Assembly (NCBI GenBank): GCA_007693335.1
Contig: REDU01000070.1
Location: 1 to 64,000, forward strand
Source: Ilumatobacter sp.
GTDB lineage: Bacteria > Actinomycetota > Acidimicrobiia > Acidimicrobiales > Ilumatobacteraceae
Direction: 5' to 3'
DNA: 64,000 nucleotides
This document shows, one piece after another, positions 44,841 through 53,200 of this stretch. Under the pieces are notes generated by a model, which saw nothing but the letters and a program-made list of their open reading frames with translations, was not told the DNA's origin and did not search any database. Positions within the stretch are counted from its first letter, which is position 1; each line of letters opens with the position of its first letter. A program made the position numbers and the translations under genes.

Positions 44841-46208
44841 TCAGAGACCCGACTCGAGGTCGGCCTGGGACTGGTCGGCGGCCTGGACCGGATCGGTGAA
44901 GTCGCCGTTGTACAGCCACAGAGCGGCCTGGCTGGCGTTGGCCCACTGGCCCGCACCCTTCGGTCCGACCCACCACTGCTCGAAACCGACCGTGAAGTTC
45001 CCCGCCTGGAGGAGCGGCGCAGTCGCCTGACCGAGGGTGTTGTCCAGCGTCGATGTGGGCTGGGTCGGCAGGTAGTTGGTGGCGTTGGCGAACGCGTTGT
45101 AGGTGGCCGGCTCGGAGAAGGCGTCGAGGTACGCCATCGCGAGATCCGCGACCGGTGTCTCCGCCGAGACGGCGAACGCCATGTCGTACTTGCCGAACAG
45201 GGTCTGGTTGTCGGCAGCATCGTCGCTTCCGGGGAACGGGATGTACGTCCACTCGAAATCGGCGCCATCGTCGATCGGGCCGGCATTCCAGGCGCCCATC
45301 GGACCGAAGGCGACATCGCCGACCGTGTAGCGCTGGGCGGCCGAGTCGCCGGTGAGACCGGCGGATTCCGCGTCGAGCAGGGAGGCGTAGGTCGCGTACT
45401 TGTCGAACAACTCCTGGCCCTGCTCGTCGTTCCACGCGGCATCACCGGTCCAGAGATCCTGGACGAGGCCCTCCTGGTCGGGGTACAGCGCACCGAGCAG
45501 TCCGTAGGAACCGACGAAGACCGGCCATGCGTCCTGGCCGCCGGCGATCATGCACTTGGATCCGGCCGCATCGACGGCATCACAGGCCGAGACCAACTCG
45601 TCCCAGGTGGTCGGAACGTCGACGCCGACCTCTGCGAGGAGGTCGAGGTTCACGAACATGCCGCTGTAGATCGTGCGGCCCAGGTTGAGCGAGTACACCG
45701 AGCCGTTGAACGATCCGTCTTCGATCGCGGCCTCGTCGTAGTTCTGGACGAATGGCTGGTCGCTGAGGTCCATCAGCAACCCGGCCTCGATCAACTGCTG
45801 CCAGTACGGCGTGTCGGCGTCGGTCATGTACGGCTGCACCGGGTTGGCGAAGCCGGTCACGCTGACCGTGGTGACATCGATGTCGTTGGCGTTCAGACGG
45901 GTCTGGTTGACGGTGGGGATGTCATCCGCGTTCACGATCGACATGTTGATCGTGACCCCCGGGTTGGCCGCCTCGAACTCGCTGTTGAAGTTCTCCATGA
46001 ACTCCACGCCCGGCGGGTTCTGGTGGATGAGCACGCGCAGCGTTCCCTGGAGATCCTCTCCCGGGGACTCCTCGGCTGTGGTGTCGTCGGTGGTGGTGTC
46101 GTCGGTTGCGGAGTCGTCGATCGCTGTGCCGCCGTCGTCGTCGCCGCCGCATGCAGCAGCGACCAGGACGAGCGCGGTCAGCGCCGCGGTCCATCTCTTG
46201 ATTCTCAT
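44841..46208 (-). CDS. Sugar ABC transporter substrate-binding lipoprotein
   Basis: 455 aa family 1 extracellular binding protein. Signal peptide and lipobox MRIKRWTAALTALVLVAAAC-GG, an acidic, Thr-rich spacer (ATDDTTTDDTTAEESPGED), then the two-lobe fold (LRVLIHQNPPGVEFMENFNS; YSGMFVNLDLLAEVGVDVPT; FGPMGAWNAGPIDDG). Trp and Tyr residues in the C-lobe fit sugar stacking. Probably binds beta-gluco-oligosaccharides, judged from the GH16 and repressor neighbours. The promoter region upstream carries a LacI-type operator at 46280-46291. Confidence 0.92.
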   Translation of the reverse strand: MRIKRWTAALTALVLVAAACGGDDDGGTAIDDSATDDTTTDDTTAEESPGEDLQGTLRVLIHQNPPGVEFMENFNSEFEAANPGVTINMSIVNADDIPTVNQTRLNANDIDVTTVSVTGFANPVQPYMTDADTPYWQQLIEAGLLMDLSDQPFVQNYDEAAIEDGSFNGSVYSLNLGRTIYSGMFVNLDLLAEVGVDVPTTWDELVSACDAVDAAGSKCMIAGGQDAWPVFVGSYGLLGALYPDQEGLVQDLWTGDAAWNDEQGQELFDKYATYASLLDAESAGLTGDSAAQRYTVGDVAFGPMGAWNAGPIDDGADFEWTYIPFPGSDDAADNQTLFGKYDMAFAVSAETPVADLAMAYLDAFSEPATYNAFANATNYLPTQPTSTLDNTLGQATAPLLQAGNFTVGFEQWWVGPKGAGQWANASQAALWLYNGDFTDPVQAADQSQADLESGL

Positions 46209-46279
46209 GTCTTGCTCTCCCTTGTGTGTAGGTCCTGTGGGTGGATCGTGTGGGTGGATCGTGTTGGTCGGCGATGTGT

Positions 46280-46291
46280 GAGAGCGCTCCC
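46280..46291. promoter_or_regulatory. CebR-like operator O1 (importer operon)
   Basis: GAGAGCGCTCCC, one mismatch from the palindrome GGGAGCGCTCCC, with flanking CA as in TGGGAGCGCTCCCA. It lies 72 nt upstream of the binding-protein ATG, suited to repress the importer operon. Confidence 0.75.
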
Positions 46292-46327
46292 AAACTTGGC
46301 CGACGGCGGGCGAGGAGCGGCGCTGGA

Positions 46328-47353
46328 TCACGATTCGGCTCGGATCGGCGATCGGGCCGTCGAGGTCCGCTCGATCAACTCGACGGGCAGCACGACCGAC
46401 GTCGGTGCCTCGACCTCCCCCGAGACGAGCGAGAGGAGCAGCTCGACCGCCCGGGCGGCGGTGTCCGCCACCGGCTGCTCGATCGTCGTGAGCGGCGGCG
46501 CGCTGGTGGTCGTCGCACCGAATCCGTCGAAGCCCATGAGGGCGAGGTCGTCGGGAACGGTCACTCCGTGTTCGTGTGCGGCGCGCAGTGCACCGAGTGC
46601 CATCGTGTCCGACGCCGCGAAGACGGCGTCGACGCCCCGGTCGAGCAGCACTTGCATCGCGTCGTGACCACTCGGTTCGGAGAAGTCACCCTCGACGAGC
46701 AGGTCGGGGTCGAGCGTGCGATCGCGCTCCTGGAGCCCGGCGATGAAGCCCTCGAGACGATCGACGCCCGTGGTGGTGTTGGTCGGCGCGCCGATCACCC
46801 CGATGCGGTCCGCACCGATGTCGACCAGATGCCGGGCGGCCTGGCGCGCTCCGTCACGGTTGTCGACATCGACGTAGCTCACCTGGTGCAGGTCGGGGCG
46901 ACCGACCATGACGAGTGGGATCTGGCGCGATGTCATCCGCTCGACGAGCGGGTCACCCATGCGAGTCGCCGTGATGATGACGCCGTCGATGAAGCCGGAC
47001 TCGACCACTCTCGGGTAGAGCTCGCGCTCTTCGTCCTCGTTCTGGGCGAGGAACAACGAGAGCGTGACCCCAGCCCGGTTGCTGCCGAAGGTGACGCCCT
47101 GGATGAGCCGAGCGAAGTAGGGATCCTCGAAGAGACTGTGGACCCGGCTGGGGATCACGAGACCGATGACACCCGTACGGTTCGACACGAGCGAGCGCGC
47201 TGCCGCGTTCGGCGTGTAGCCGGTCTCGCGGATCACGGCCTCGACGCGCTCGCGCACCTCGGGCCGAACACTGGGTTCGCCGTTGACCACTCTCGACACC
47301 GTCGAACGCGAGACCCCGGCCATGCGGCCGATGTCCTCGAGCTTCAATCGCAC
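46328..47353 (-). CDS. LacI-family repressor (CebR-like)
   Basis: 341 aa. N-terminal LacI helix-turn-helix KLEDIGRMAGVSRSTVSRVV, hinge helix NAAARSLVSNRTGVIGLVIP, then a periplasmic-binding-protein-like effector domain (FAASDTMALGALRAAHEHGV; LALMGFDGFGATTTSAPPLT). The four nearby TGGGAGCGCTCCCA-like sites match the box known for the Streptomyces cellobiose repressor CebR, so the ligand is probably a beta-linked gluco-oligosaccharide. It stands between the importer operon and the divergent sugar-acid operon and probably controls both and itself. Confidence 0.9.
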   Translation of the reverse strand: MRLKLEDIGRMAGVSRSTVSRVVNGEPSVRPEVRERVEAVIRETGYTPNAAARSLVSNRTGVIGLVIPSRVHSLFEDPYFARLIQGVTFGSNRAGVTLSLFLAQNEDEERELYPRVVESGFIDGVIITATRMGDPLVERMTSRQIPLVMVGRPDLHQVSYVDVDNRDGARQAARHLVDIGADRIGVIGAPTNTTTGVDRLEGFIAGLQERDRTLDPDLLVEGDFSEPSGHDAMQVLLDRGVDAVFAASDTMALGALRAAHEHGVTVPDDLALMGFDGFGATTTSAPPLTTIEQPVADTAARAVELLLSLVSGEVEAPTSVVLPVELIERTSTARSPIRAES

Positions 47354-47379
47354 GCCGCACCCCCTTGCCCAGCGAGTCT

Positions 47380-47403
47380 GGGAGCGCTCTCGGGAGCGCT
47401 CCC
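47380..47403. promoter_or_regulatory. Two adjacent CebR-like operators O2/O3 (repressor promoter)
   Basis: GGGAGCGCTCTC (47380-47391, one mismatch) and GGGAGCGCTCCC (47392-47403, perfect) lie end to end, 27-50 nt upstream of the repressor start. This suggests cooperative autoregulation. Confidence 0.8.
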
Positions 47404-47524
47404 AAAGCCACCGTACGCTCCGTGGAGGTCGGCGTCAAGACGGAATTCGGCCGCGGTGGTGGCCGATCCCGGCTCGACATCCCCAGGTCACCACGCCAGT
47501 GCCGGTCGGGTAGAGTGGCCCGCA

Positions 47525-47540
47525 CTGGGAGCGCTCCCAG
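47525..47540. promoter_or_regulatory. CebR-like operator O4 (sugar-acid operon)
   Basis: CTGGGAGCGCTCCCAG is a perfect 16-bp palindrome centred about 48 nt upstream of ATG 47581. It overlaps the leader of the lactonase operon and ties it to the repressor. Confidence 0.82.
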
Positions 47541-47580
47541 TGACGTGGGGCGCTCAGCCGAGACGATGGGGGAACCAGAG

Positions 47581-48633
47581 ATGCTCCAGACCTGGCTCTA
47601 CGTGGGGTGCTACACGACAGCCACGACCACGGGCATCCACGTCTTCGACGCGTCCGACCCCGAGGGTCGCCTCGAGCACCGGTCGCAGGTCGACGACATC
47701 ACCCACGCATCGTTCCTCGCCGTGAGCGCCGGGCGTGACACCGTGTACGCCGTCAGCGAGACCGCCGACCGCGGCCGAGTGATCGCGTATCGCCGGTCGG
47801 CGGCCGACGGATCGCTCGAACGTCTCGACGAATCCGCCAGCCACGGTTCCTCACCGTGCCACGTCAGCGTCGACGGCGACCACGTCCACGTCGCGAACTA
47901 CGGCTCCGGCACCGTCGCGTCGTATCTCGTCGGCGACGACGGCAGGTTCGCGCGACTCGTCGCGACTCGACAGCACGACGGCTCCGGGCCGCACCCACGC
48001 CAAGCTGGGCCGCACGCCCACTGTGTCCGGGCGGCGCCCGGCGGGAACTCGGTGTACGCCACCGACCTCGGCACCGATCGCATCATGCGCTATGTCCACG
48101 AAGTATCGGACGAAGATGCCGCGATGTCACTCGCCGACGAGACCGTCATGACCCCGGGAGCCGGACCGCGCCACATCGCGTTCCACCCCGATCGCCCGGT
48201 CGCGTACGTGGTGTGCGAACTCGACAACCAACTCGTCGCGCTCGATGTCGACGACAAGGGACGGCTGCGCCAGCGCCACGCAGTGTCGACACTCCCTGCT
48301 GGGTTCACCGGCGCATCCACCGCAGCGGAGGTCGCCGTTCATCCCGACGGTCACCGTGTGTACGTCTCCAACCGCGGACACGACAGCATCGCCACCTTCG
48401 CGGTCGACCGACCCGACGATCCACCGAAGCTGCTCGAGCACGTGCCGTGCGGCGGTCGGACGCCACGACATTTCGCGGTCCATCCCAGCGGCCGATCCCT
48501 CCTGGTCGCCAACCAGGACAGCGACTCCCTGGTCTCGTTCGCGCTCGACGACCACGCGATACCCCACCGGGCAGAACCCGTCGCCGTCGTCTCGCAACCG
48601 GTCTGCGTCGTGTTCGTCGAGGCCGAACGATGA
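47581..48633 (+). CDS. Lactonase-family (6-phosphogluconolactonase-like) beta-propeller protein
   Basis: 350 aa. Seven-bladed propeller of the lactonase (Pgl) family: WLYVGCYTTATTTGIHVFDA at the start, NYGSGTVASYLVGDDGRF, GAGPRHIAFHPDRPVAYVVC and ATFAVDRPDDPPKLLEHVPC, then GGRTPRHFAVHPSGRSLLVA near the end. It hydrolyses a sugar lactone. No signal peptide. An in-frame ATG at 47566 is an alternative start. First gene of a five-gene coupled operon with dehydrogenase, dehydratase, aldolase and kinase, where it would open the lactone made by a sugar dehydrogenase. Confidence 0.85.
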   Translation: MLQTWLYVGCYTTATTTGIHVFDASDPEGRLEHRSQVDDITHASFLAVSAGRDTVYAVSETADRGRVIAYRRSAADGSLERLDESASHGSSPCHVSVDGDHVHVANYGSGTVASYLVGDDGRFARLVATRQHDGSGPHPRQAGPHAHCVRAAPGGNSVYATDLGTDRIMRYVHEVSDEDAAMSLADETVMTPGAGPRHIAFHPDRPVAYVVCELDNQLVALDVDDKGRLRQRHAVSTLPAGFTGASTAAEVAVHPDGHRVYVSNRGHDSIATFAVDRPDDPPKLLEHVPCGGRTPRHFAVHPSGRSLLVANQDSDSLVSFALDDHAIPHRAEPVAVVSQPVCVVFVEAER

Positions 48634-49505
48634 CACCGCCGACACCGCGTGTGCTGGTGACCGGTGCCGCAGGCCGGCTCGGGAGCACCGTCGCCTCGCT
48701 CTTCCACACCGAAGGCTTCGACATGCTCGCGACCGATGTGGTCGACGTCCACGACGTCCCGTACCGGTTCGAGCGAGCGGATCTCCTCGACCACGATGCC
48801 GTCTCCGCACTGCTCGACCACATCGAGGTGGTCCTGCACATCGGCAACCACCCTGGCATCGGGCCCCGGGCACCACAGCTGGTGTTCAACGAGAACATCG
48901 CGATGAACGAGAACGTCTTCCAGGGTGCAGCCGAACACGGCGTCGCGAGGATCCTGTTCGCCAGCACGATCCAGCTGATCGGCTCACATGTCGACGAGCG
49001 CACGGTGGTCGAGCCCCCTGCCCCACCGACGTTCCCGCTCAGCGGCCACACACCTCCGACCCCGTCGAACGTGTACGCACTCAGCAAGACGGTCAGTGAG
49101 ACCATGCTGCGCTACTACGCCGATCGGTGCGGGATCCAGTGCACGTCGTTGCGCCTGCCGCTGCTGCACCACCACCAGGACTCGATCCTGGTCGACTCAG
49201 GAGGAGAGCGGCCCGACGACATCACCGAAGGATTCACCGGTCTCACCTACGACGATGCCGCGTCACTCTTCCTGTCCGTCGTGAACACCGACCTCACCGG
49301 CTTTCGCATCTTCATGGCAGGAACCGCGCACCGACACCGCCACCTCCCGCTGCCCGAACTGATCCGCACGTACTACCCCGAACTCGCACCCGACACGCCG
49401 GACCTGGTCGACCTCACGGCGGTCACACGCGACACCGGGTGGCGGCTGGGTCCCGGATACCGACGACCGACCGACGGCCGACACACCGACTCACCAGGAG
49501 CCTGA
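48630..49505 (+). CDS. NAD-dependent epimerase/dehydratase-type sugar dehydrogenase
   Basis: 291 aa extended SDR. NAD motif VLVTGAAGRLGSTVASLFHT, ILFASTIQLIGSH with the active-site Ser/Thr, and the catalytic Y-x-x-x-K in NVYALSKTVSETML. Its size and lactonase neighbour resemble uronate dehydrogenase, which oxidises an aldose or uronate C1 to a lactone; epimerase activity cannot be excluded. ATG overlaps the lactonase stop (ATGA). The RLPLLHHHQDSIL region would hold the substrate. Confidence 0.8.
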   Translation: MTPPTPRVLVTGAAGRLGSTVASLFHTEGFDMLATDVVDVHDVPYRFERADLLDHDAVSALLDHIEVVLHIGNHPGIGPRAPQLVFNENIAMNENVFQGAAEHGVARILFASTIQLIGSHVDERTVVEPPAPPTFPLSGHTPPTPSNVYALSKTVSETMLRYYADRCGIQCTSLRLPLLHHHQDSILVDSGGERPDDITEGFTGLTYDDAASLFLSVVNTDLTGFRIFMAGTAHRHRHLPLPELIRTYYPELAPDTPDLVDLTAVTRDTGWRLGPGYRRPTDGRHTDSPGA

Positions 49506-49509
49506 GCGC

Positions 49510-50715
49510 ATGACCCGACCCACCACCATCGAAGACGTCGAGATCATCCTCACCCAACCCGGCCGCGCCCGGCTGGCGATCGTCAAGGTGACCACCTCCG
49601 AACCCGGTCTGTACGGCGTCGGATGCGCGACCTTCACCCAGCGGATCCATGCCGTCGCCGCCGCGCTCGAACACCACCTCGAGCCGTTCCTGATCGGACG
49701 CGACGTCTCCCGGATCGAGGAGATCTGGCAGATGTCGATGGTTCACGGGTACTGGCGCAACGGCCCCGTCCTGAACAACGCGATCTCCGGCGTGGACCAA
49801 GCGCTGTGGGACATCAAGGGCAAGCAGGCCGGAATGCCGGTGTACGACCTGCTGGGAGGCAGGTCGCGCGAGGGCGCACACGTCTACGTGCACGCCGACG
49901 GGCCCGACCCGGCAGCGGTGGCGGGTCAGGCGGTCGAGTTCGCCGATGCCGGCTTCCGATTCGTGCGCATCCAGCAGGGTCTCTACGGCGGCAACACCGC
50001 CGAGGCCGCTCGACCACGGGGCGCGCCCGCCGGTGCGTACTTCGACCCCCGCCGGTACCAACGCGACACGCTGGCGATGATCGAGCACGTACGCGACGTC
50101 GTCGGCCCGGAACTCGAACTGCTCCACGACGTGCACGAGCGGCTCCCACCCGCCGACGCGGTGCGATTCGCCAAGGACGTCGAGCCGGCACGACTGTTCT
50201 TCCTCGAGGATCTCCTCGCGCCCGAGGACCTCCACTGGTTCGAGCGGGTCAGAGCGCAGTGTGCGACACCGCTCGCCATGGGTGAGTTGTTCAACCACCC
50301 GCTCGAGTGGCGAACGGTGATGGAGCGACGTCTGGTCGACTTCATCCGCATGCACGTCAGCCAGATGGGCGGCATCACGCCGGCGCGCAAGGCTGCCGAC
50401 ATGGCCCATGCGTACGGCATCCGGACGGCGTGGCACGGACCACCCGACACCTCACCGGTCGGCCACGCCGCCAACCTCCACCTCGATCTGTGGGCACCTG
50501 CGTTCGGCGTCCAGGAGTGGTACCGGCCCTCGGAGCTCGAGTACGAGATGTTCCCGGGACTCCCGGTCGTCGAGAACGGCTACCTCTACCCGAACGAGCT
50601 GCCCGGGCTCGGGATCGACATCGACGAACGCCTCGCCCGTGAACATCCGGTCGCCGACATCGTCGAGGAGTGGACCCAGGCCCGGCTCCCTGACGGATCA
50701 GCCACGCGGCCATGA
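49510..50715 (+). CDS. Enolase-superfamily sugar-acid dehydratase (ManD/RspA-like)
   Basis: 401 aa. Capping domain then barrel: GYWRNGPVLNNAISGVDQAL, metal ligands in LLHDVHERLP (Asp), FFLEDLLAPED (Glu) and LAMGELFNHPLEW (Glu), and the ManD hallmark WHGPPDTSPVGHAANLHLDL with its catalytic His. Family members dehydrate D-mannonate or D-gluconate to 2-keto-3-deoxygluconate. With a lactonase upstream and a KDG kinase and KDPG aldolase downstream, gluconate or a related aldonate is a good substrate guess. Confidence 0.87.
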   Translation: MTRPTTIEDVEIILTQPGRARLAIVKVTTSEPGLYGVGCATFTQRIHAVAAALEHHLEPFLIGRDVSRIEEIWQMSMVHGYWRNGPVLNNAISGVDQALWDIKGKQAGMPVYDLLGGRSREGAHVYVHADGPDPAAVAGQAVEFADAGFRFVRIQQGLYGGNTAEAARPRGAPAGAYFDPRRYQRDTLAMIEHVRDVVGPELELLHDVHERLPPADAVRFAKDVEPARLFFLEDLLAPEDLHWFERVRAQCATPLAMGELFNHPLEWRTVMERRLVDFIRMHVSQMGGITPARKAADMAHAYGIRTAWHGPPDTSPVGHAANLHLDLWAPAFGVQEWYRPSELEYEMFPGLPVVENGYLYPNELPGLGIDIDERLAREHPVADIVEEWTQARLPDGSATRP

Positions 50716-51383
50716 GCGCGGAGTCGTCATCCGACGCACGCCACCCGACCGAGAGTGTCCTCGACGTGATGGGCCGCATCCGGGTGGTCCCGGTGCTGAC
50801 GGTCGCCGAACCGAGCGACGCTGTCCACCTCGTGCGCGCCCTCGTCGAGGGCGGGCTGCCGGTGATCGAGATCACACTTCGCACCCCGACCGGGCTCGAG
50901 GCGATCCGCCGCTCGGGGCTCGAGGTGCCGTCGGCGGTCGTCGGCGCCGGTTCGGTCACGTCGAGAGCGCGTGCGGCCGAGGCCATCGACGCCGGTGCAC
51001 GTTTCGTGGTGTCACCGGGCCTCGACGACGGCGTGATCGACGCCGCGGCGAGCGCATCGATCCCCATCCTGCCGGGCATCGCCACCGCGAGCGAGCTGCT
51101 CCGAGCGGTCGACGCCGGTCTGACCGCGGTGAAGCTGTTCCCCGCCGAACAGCTCGGCGGCCCGGCAGTGATCCGGGCCTTCGCCGCGGTCTGGCCCGAT
51201 GTCCGATTCATGCCGACCGGCGGCGTCACGGCCGAATCGGCGCCCTCCTATCTCGCGCTGAGCCAGGTCCTCGCCGTGGGAGGATCGTGGATGGTGAACA
51301 CCGCAGCCGTCGCCGCACGGGACTGGGCATCGGTGACCCGCGACGCCTCCGCGGCGGCCGAGTTGGGGGTGTCGGCGCGATGA
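50712..51383 (+). CDS. 2-keto-3-deoxy-6-phosphogluconate (KDPG) aldolase
   Basis: 223 aa TIM barrel. Class I aldolase signatures: GLPVIEITLRTPTGLEAIRR with the catalytic Glu, VVGAGSVTS, and the Schiff-base Lys in LTAVKLFPAEQLGGP followed by RFMPTGGVT that holds the phosphate. It splits KDPG to pyruvate and glyceraldehyde 3-phosphate. ATG overlaps the dehydratase stop (ATGA). It may act on KDPGal as well. Confidence 0.92.
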   Translation: MSAESSSDARHPTESVLDVMGRIRVVPVLTVAEPSDAVHLVRALVEGGLPVIEITLRTPTGLEAIRRSGLEVPSAVVGAGSVTSRARAAEAIDAGARFVVSPGLDDGVIDAAASASIPILPGIATASELLRAVDAGLTAVKLFPAEQLGGPAVIRAFAAVWPDVRFMPTGGVTAESAPSYLALSQVLAVGGSWMVNTAAVAARDWASVTRDASAAAELGVSAR

Positions 51384-52420
51384 ACGGCGTCCTGGCGACT
51401 CGACCGTCGAACGAGTGCCGGTTCGACGTCGTGAGCCTCGGCGAGGTGATGGTGCGGTTCGACCCCGGTGAGGGCCGCGTCCGGACGGCCCGAACGTTCC
51501 AGGTGTCCGAAGGAGGCGGTGAGTACAACGTCGGCCGGTCGTTGCGACGCGTGTTCGGACATCGCGTGGCAACGGTCACCGCGCTCGGCGACAACGAGGT
51601 CGGACGACTGCTCGAGGACCTCCTGCTCCAGGGCGGAACACACCTGGACCACGTCGTGTGGAAGACCACCGACGACGTCGGGCGGGAGCATCGGACACCA
51701 CTGAACTTCACCGAACGCGGCTTCGGGGCCCGAGCCCCACGCGGCGTGTACGACCGTGCGCACTCGGCCACGGCGTCGATGTCGCCCGACGACGTCGACT
51801 GGGAACATCTCTTCGGCAACCTCGGTGTTCGGTGGCTCCACACCGGCGGGATCTTCGCCGGTCTGTCCACCTCGACGTTCCGAACCGCCCAGGTCGCGAT
51901 CGAAACGGCTCGGCGGCACGGCACGGTGGTGTCGTACGACGTCAACTACCGACCGAGTCTCTGGCGGGCGTCCGGCGGACCGGAAGCCCACCGGCAGCTC
52001 ACGACCGATCTCGTCGACCACGTCGACGTCCTGTTCGGCATCGACCCCGATGCGTTCGACGACGAGGTGGAACACTTCCGCACCGCGTCGTCGTCCCTCG
52101 CGGTCGTGGCGAGCACGCGTCGCACCGTGACATCGGCCTCGGTGCAGGACTGGACCGGTACGGCGTGGTCGACAGACACCGGGCGGCTCGACGGGGCGAT
52201 GCATCGGCAACTCCAGGTGCTCGACCGCGTGGGCAGCGGTGACGGGTTCGCCGCCGGTGTCATCCACGGGCTGCTCACCGGCCGGACGCTTGCCGAGTCG
52301 CTCGATCTCGGCATCGCTCACGGAGCGCTCGTCATGACGACGCCGGGTGACACCTCGTCGGTCAGTGCCGATGACGTCGACCAACTCGCAACCGGTGGCG
52401 CCGCCGGTGTCGTCAGGTAG
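51380..52420 (+). CDS. PfkB-family 2-keto-3-deoxygluconate kinase
   Basis: 346 aa ribokinase-fold kinase. N-terminal FDVVSLGEVMVRFDPGEG and the substrate region EGGGEYNVGRSLRRVFG are typical of KDG kinases; VSYDVNYRPSLW gives the Asn/Arg of the family; the C-terminal anion hole and catalytic Asp are in VLDRVGSGDGFAAGVIHGLL. It phosphorylates KDG to KDPG for the aldolase encoded just before it (ATGA overlap). Last gene of the operon. Confidence 0.9.
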   Translation: MNGVLATRPSNECRFDVVSLGEVMVRFDPGEGRVRTARTFQVSEGGGEYNVGRSLRRVFGHRVATVTALGDNEVGRLLEDLLLQGGTHLDHVVWKTTDDVGREHRTPLNFTERGFGARAPRGVYDRAHSATASMSPDDVDWEHLFGNLGVRWLHTGGIFAGLSTSTFRTAQVAIETARRHGTVVSYDVNYRPSLWRASGGPEAHRQLTTDLVDHVDVLFGIDPDAFDDEVEHFRTASSSLAVVASTRRTVTSASVQDWTGTAWSTDTGRLDGAMHRQLQVLDRVGSGDGFAAGVIHGLLTGRTLAESLDLGIAHGALVMTTPGDTSSVSADDVDQLATGGAAGVVR

Positions 52421-52529
52421 CGGATCTCGCGGTGCTCGACGCTCCCGGTGGACTCGTGCCCCGTCGCGCTCGCCGTGGTGGAGCCTGCGACATCCCACTC
52501 CCTCCCGTGAGTTGCTGCGTTCGGGCGAC

Positions 52530-53129
52530 CTACCCGTGCTTCTGTCGCGCCCGGTGCTGAGCGGTATGGGTACGGCTGGCACACCGCTGGTCGGCACAGA
52601 ACCGGCGTGACCGGTTGCGGGTGGCGTCGTAGAAGAGGTGGTCGCAGTGGTCGGCGCTGCAGACACCGAACCGGTCGGTGCCGTGATCGACCAGCTCCTG
52701 GGCGATCGCCATGAGCACGTCGGCCACTACTTGATCATCGAAGGTGGACGACGATCTCGTCCAGTGGATGTGCAGCGGCGCGCCGTGATGGGCGATCAAC
52801 GATGGCTCGACGTCGATCGATCCGAGGGCCCCGTTGACCCAGCGCACGGCATCGTCCACCTCGCCGTCCGGCAGGGTCCGCAGCAACGGGAGCAGTTCCT
52901 GCATCCGCTGCTCGACTCGGCGAACCGATGCGGCTGACGCGTCGGGGGCCCGGGTGAAGCCGTGATCAACCAGTATCCGTCTGAGGTCGACCCCGGCCTC
53001 GGCGGCGCTCTCGGCGTCGGTCGCGTCGATCAGTGCGTTGGCGATGTCGATGGTGGCCTCGAGTGTGAGGCGGACCTCTTCGTCATGGTGACCCGACGTG
53101 ACGTACACGACACCGATCGTACCGACCAC
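52530..53129 (-). CDS. CGNR zinc-finger (ABATE-type) regulator
   Basis: 199 aa. The N-terminal helical ABATE domain (LTLEATIDIANALIDATDAE; ILVDHGFTRAPDASAASVRR) is followed by a C-terminal CGNR zinc finger with FGVCSADHCDHLFYD and RNRSRRFCADQRCASRTHTA, giving four zinc-binding Cys. The stress-linked family is thought to bind DNA. GTG or ATG start near 53129. Divergent from the SWEET-like transporter gene with only 71 bp between, so it may control that gene. Confidence 0.85.
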   Translation of the reverse strand: MVGTIGVVYVTSGHHDEEVRLTLEATIDIANALIDATDAESAAEAGVDLRRILVDHGFTRAPDASAASVRRVEQRMQELLPLLRTLPDGEVDDAVRWVNGALGSIDVEPSLIAHHGAPLHIHWTRSSSTFDDQVVADVLMAIAQELVDHGTDRFGVCSADHCDHLFYDATRNRSRRFCADQRCASRTHTAQHRARQKHG

Positions 53130-53200
53130 CCCGAGTGTAAGGTGCTAATCTCATATAGCTCCTGACACGCTCGACTCGAACTCGCCGGAACCGATCACCC

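Noticed and set aside
47380-47540. GGGAGCGCTCCC palindromes as terminators
   Set aside because: They lie upstream of starts in a divergent region, are too short and lack loops, and match a known LacI-family operator.
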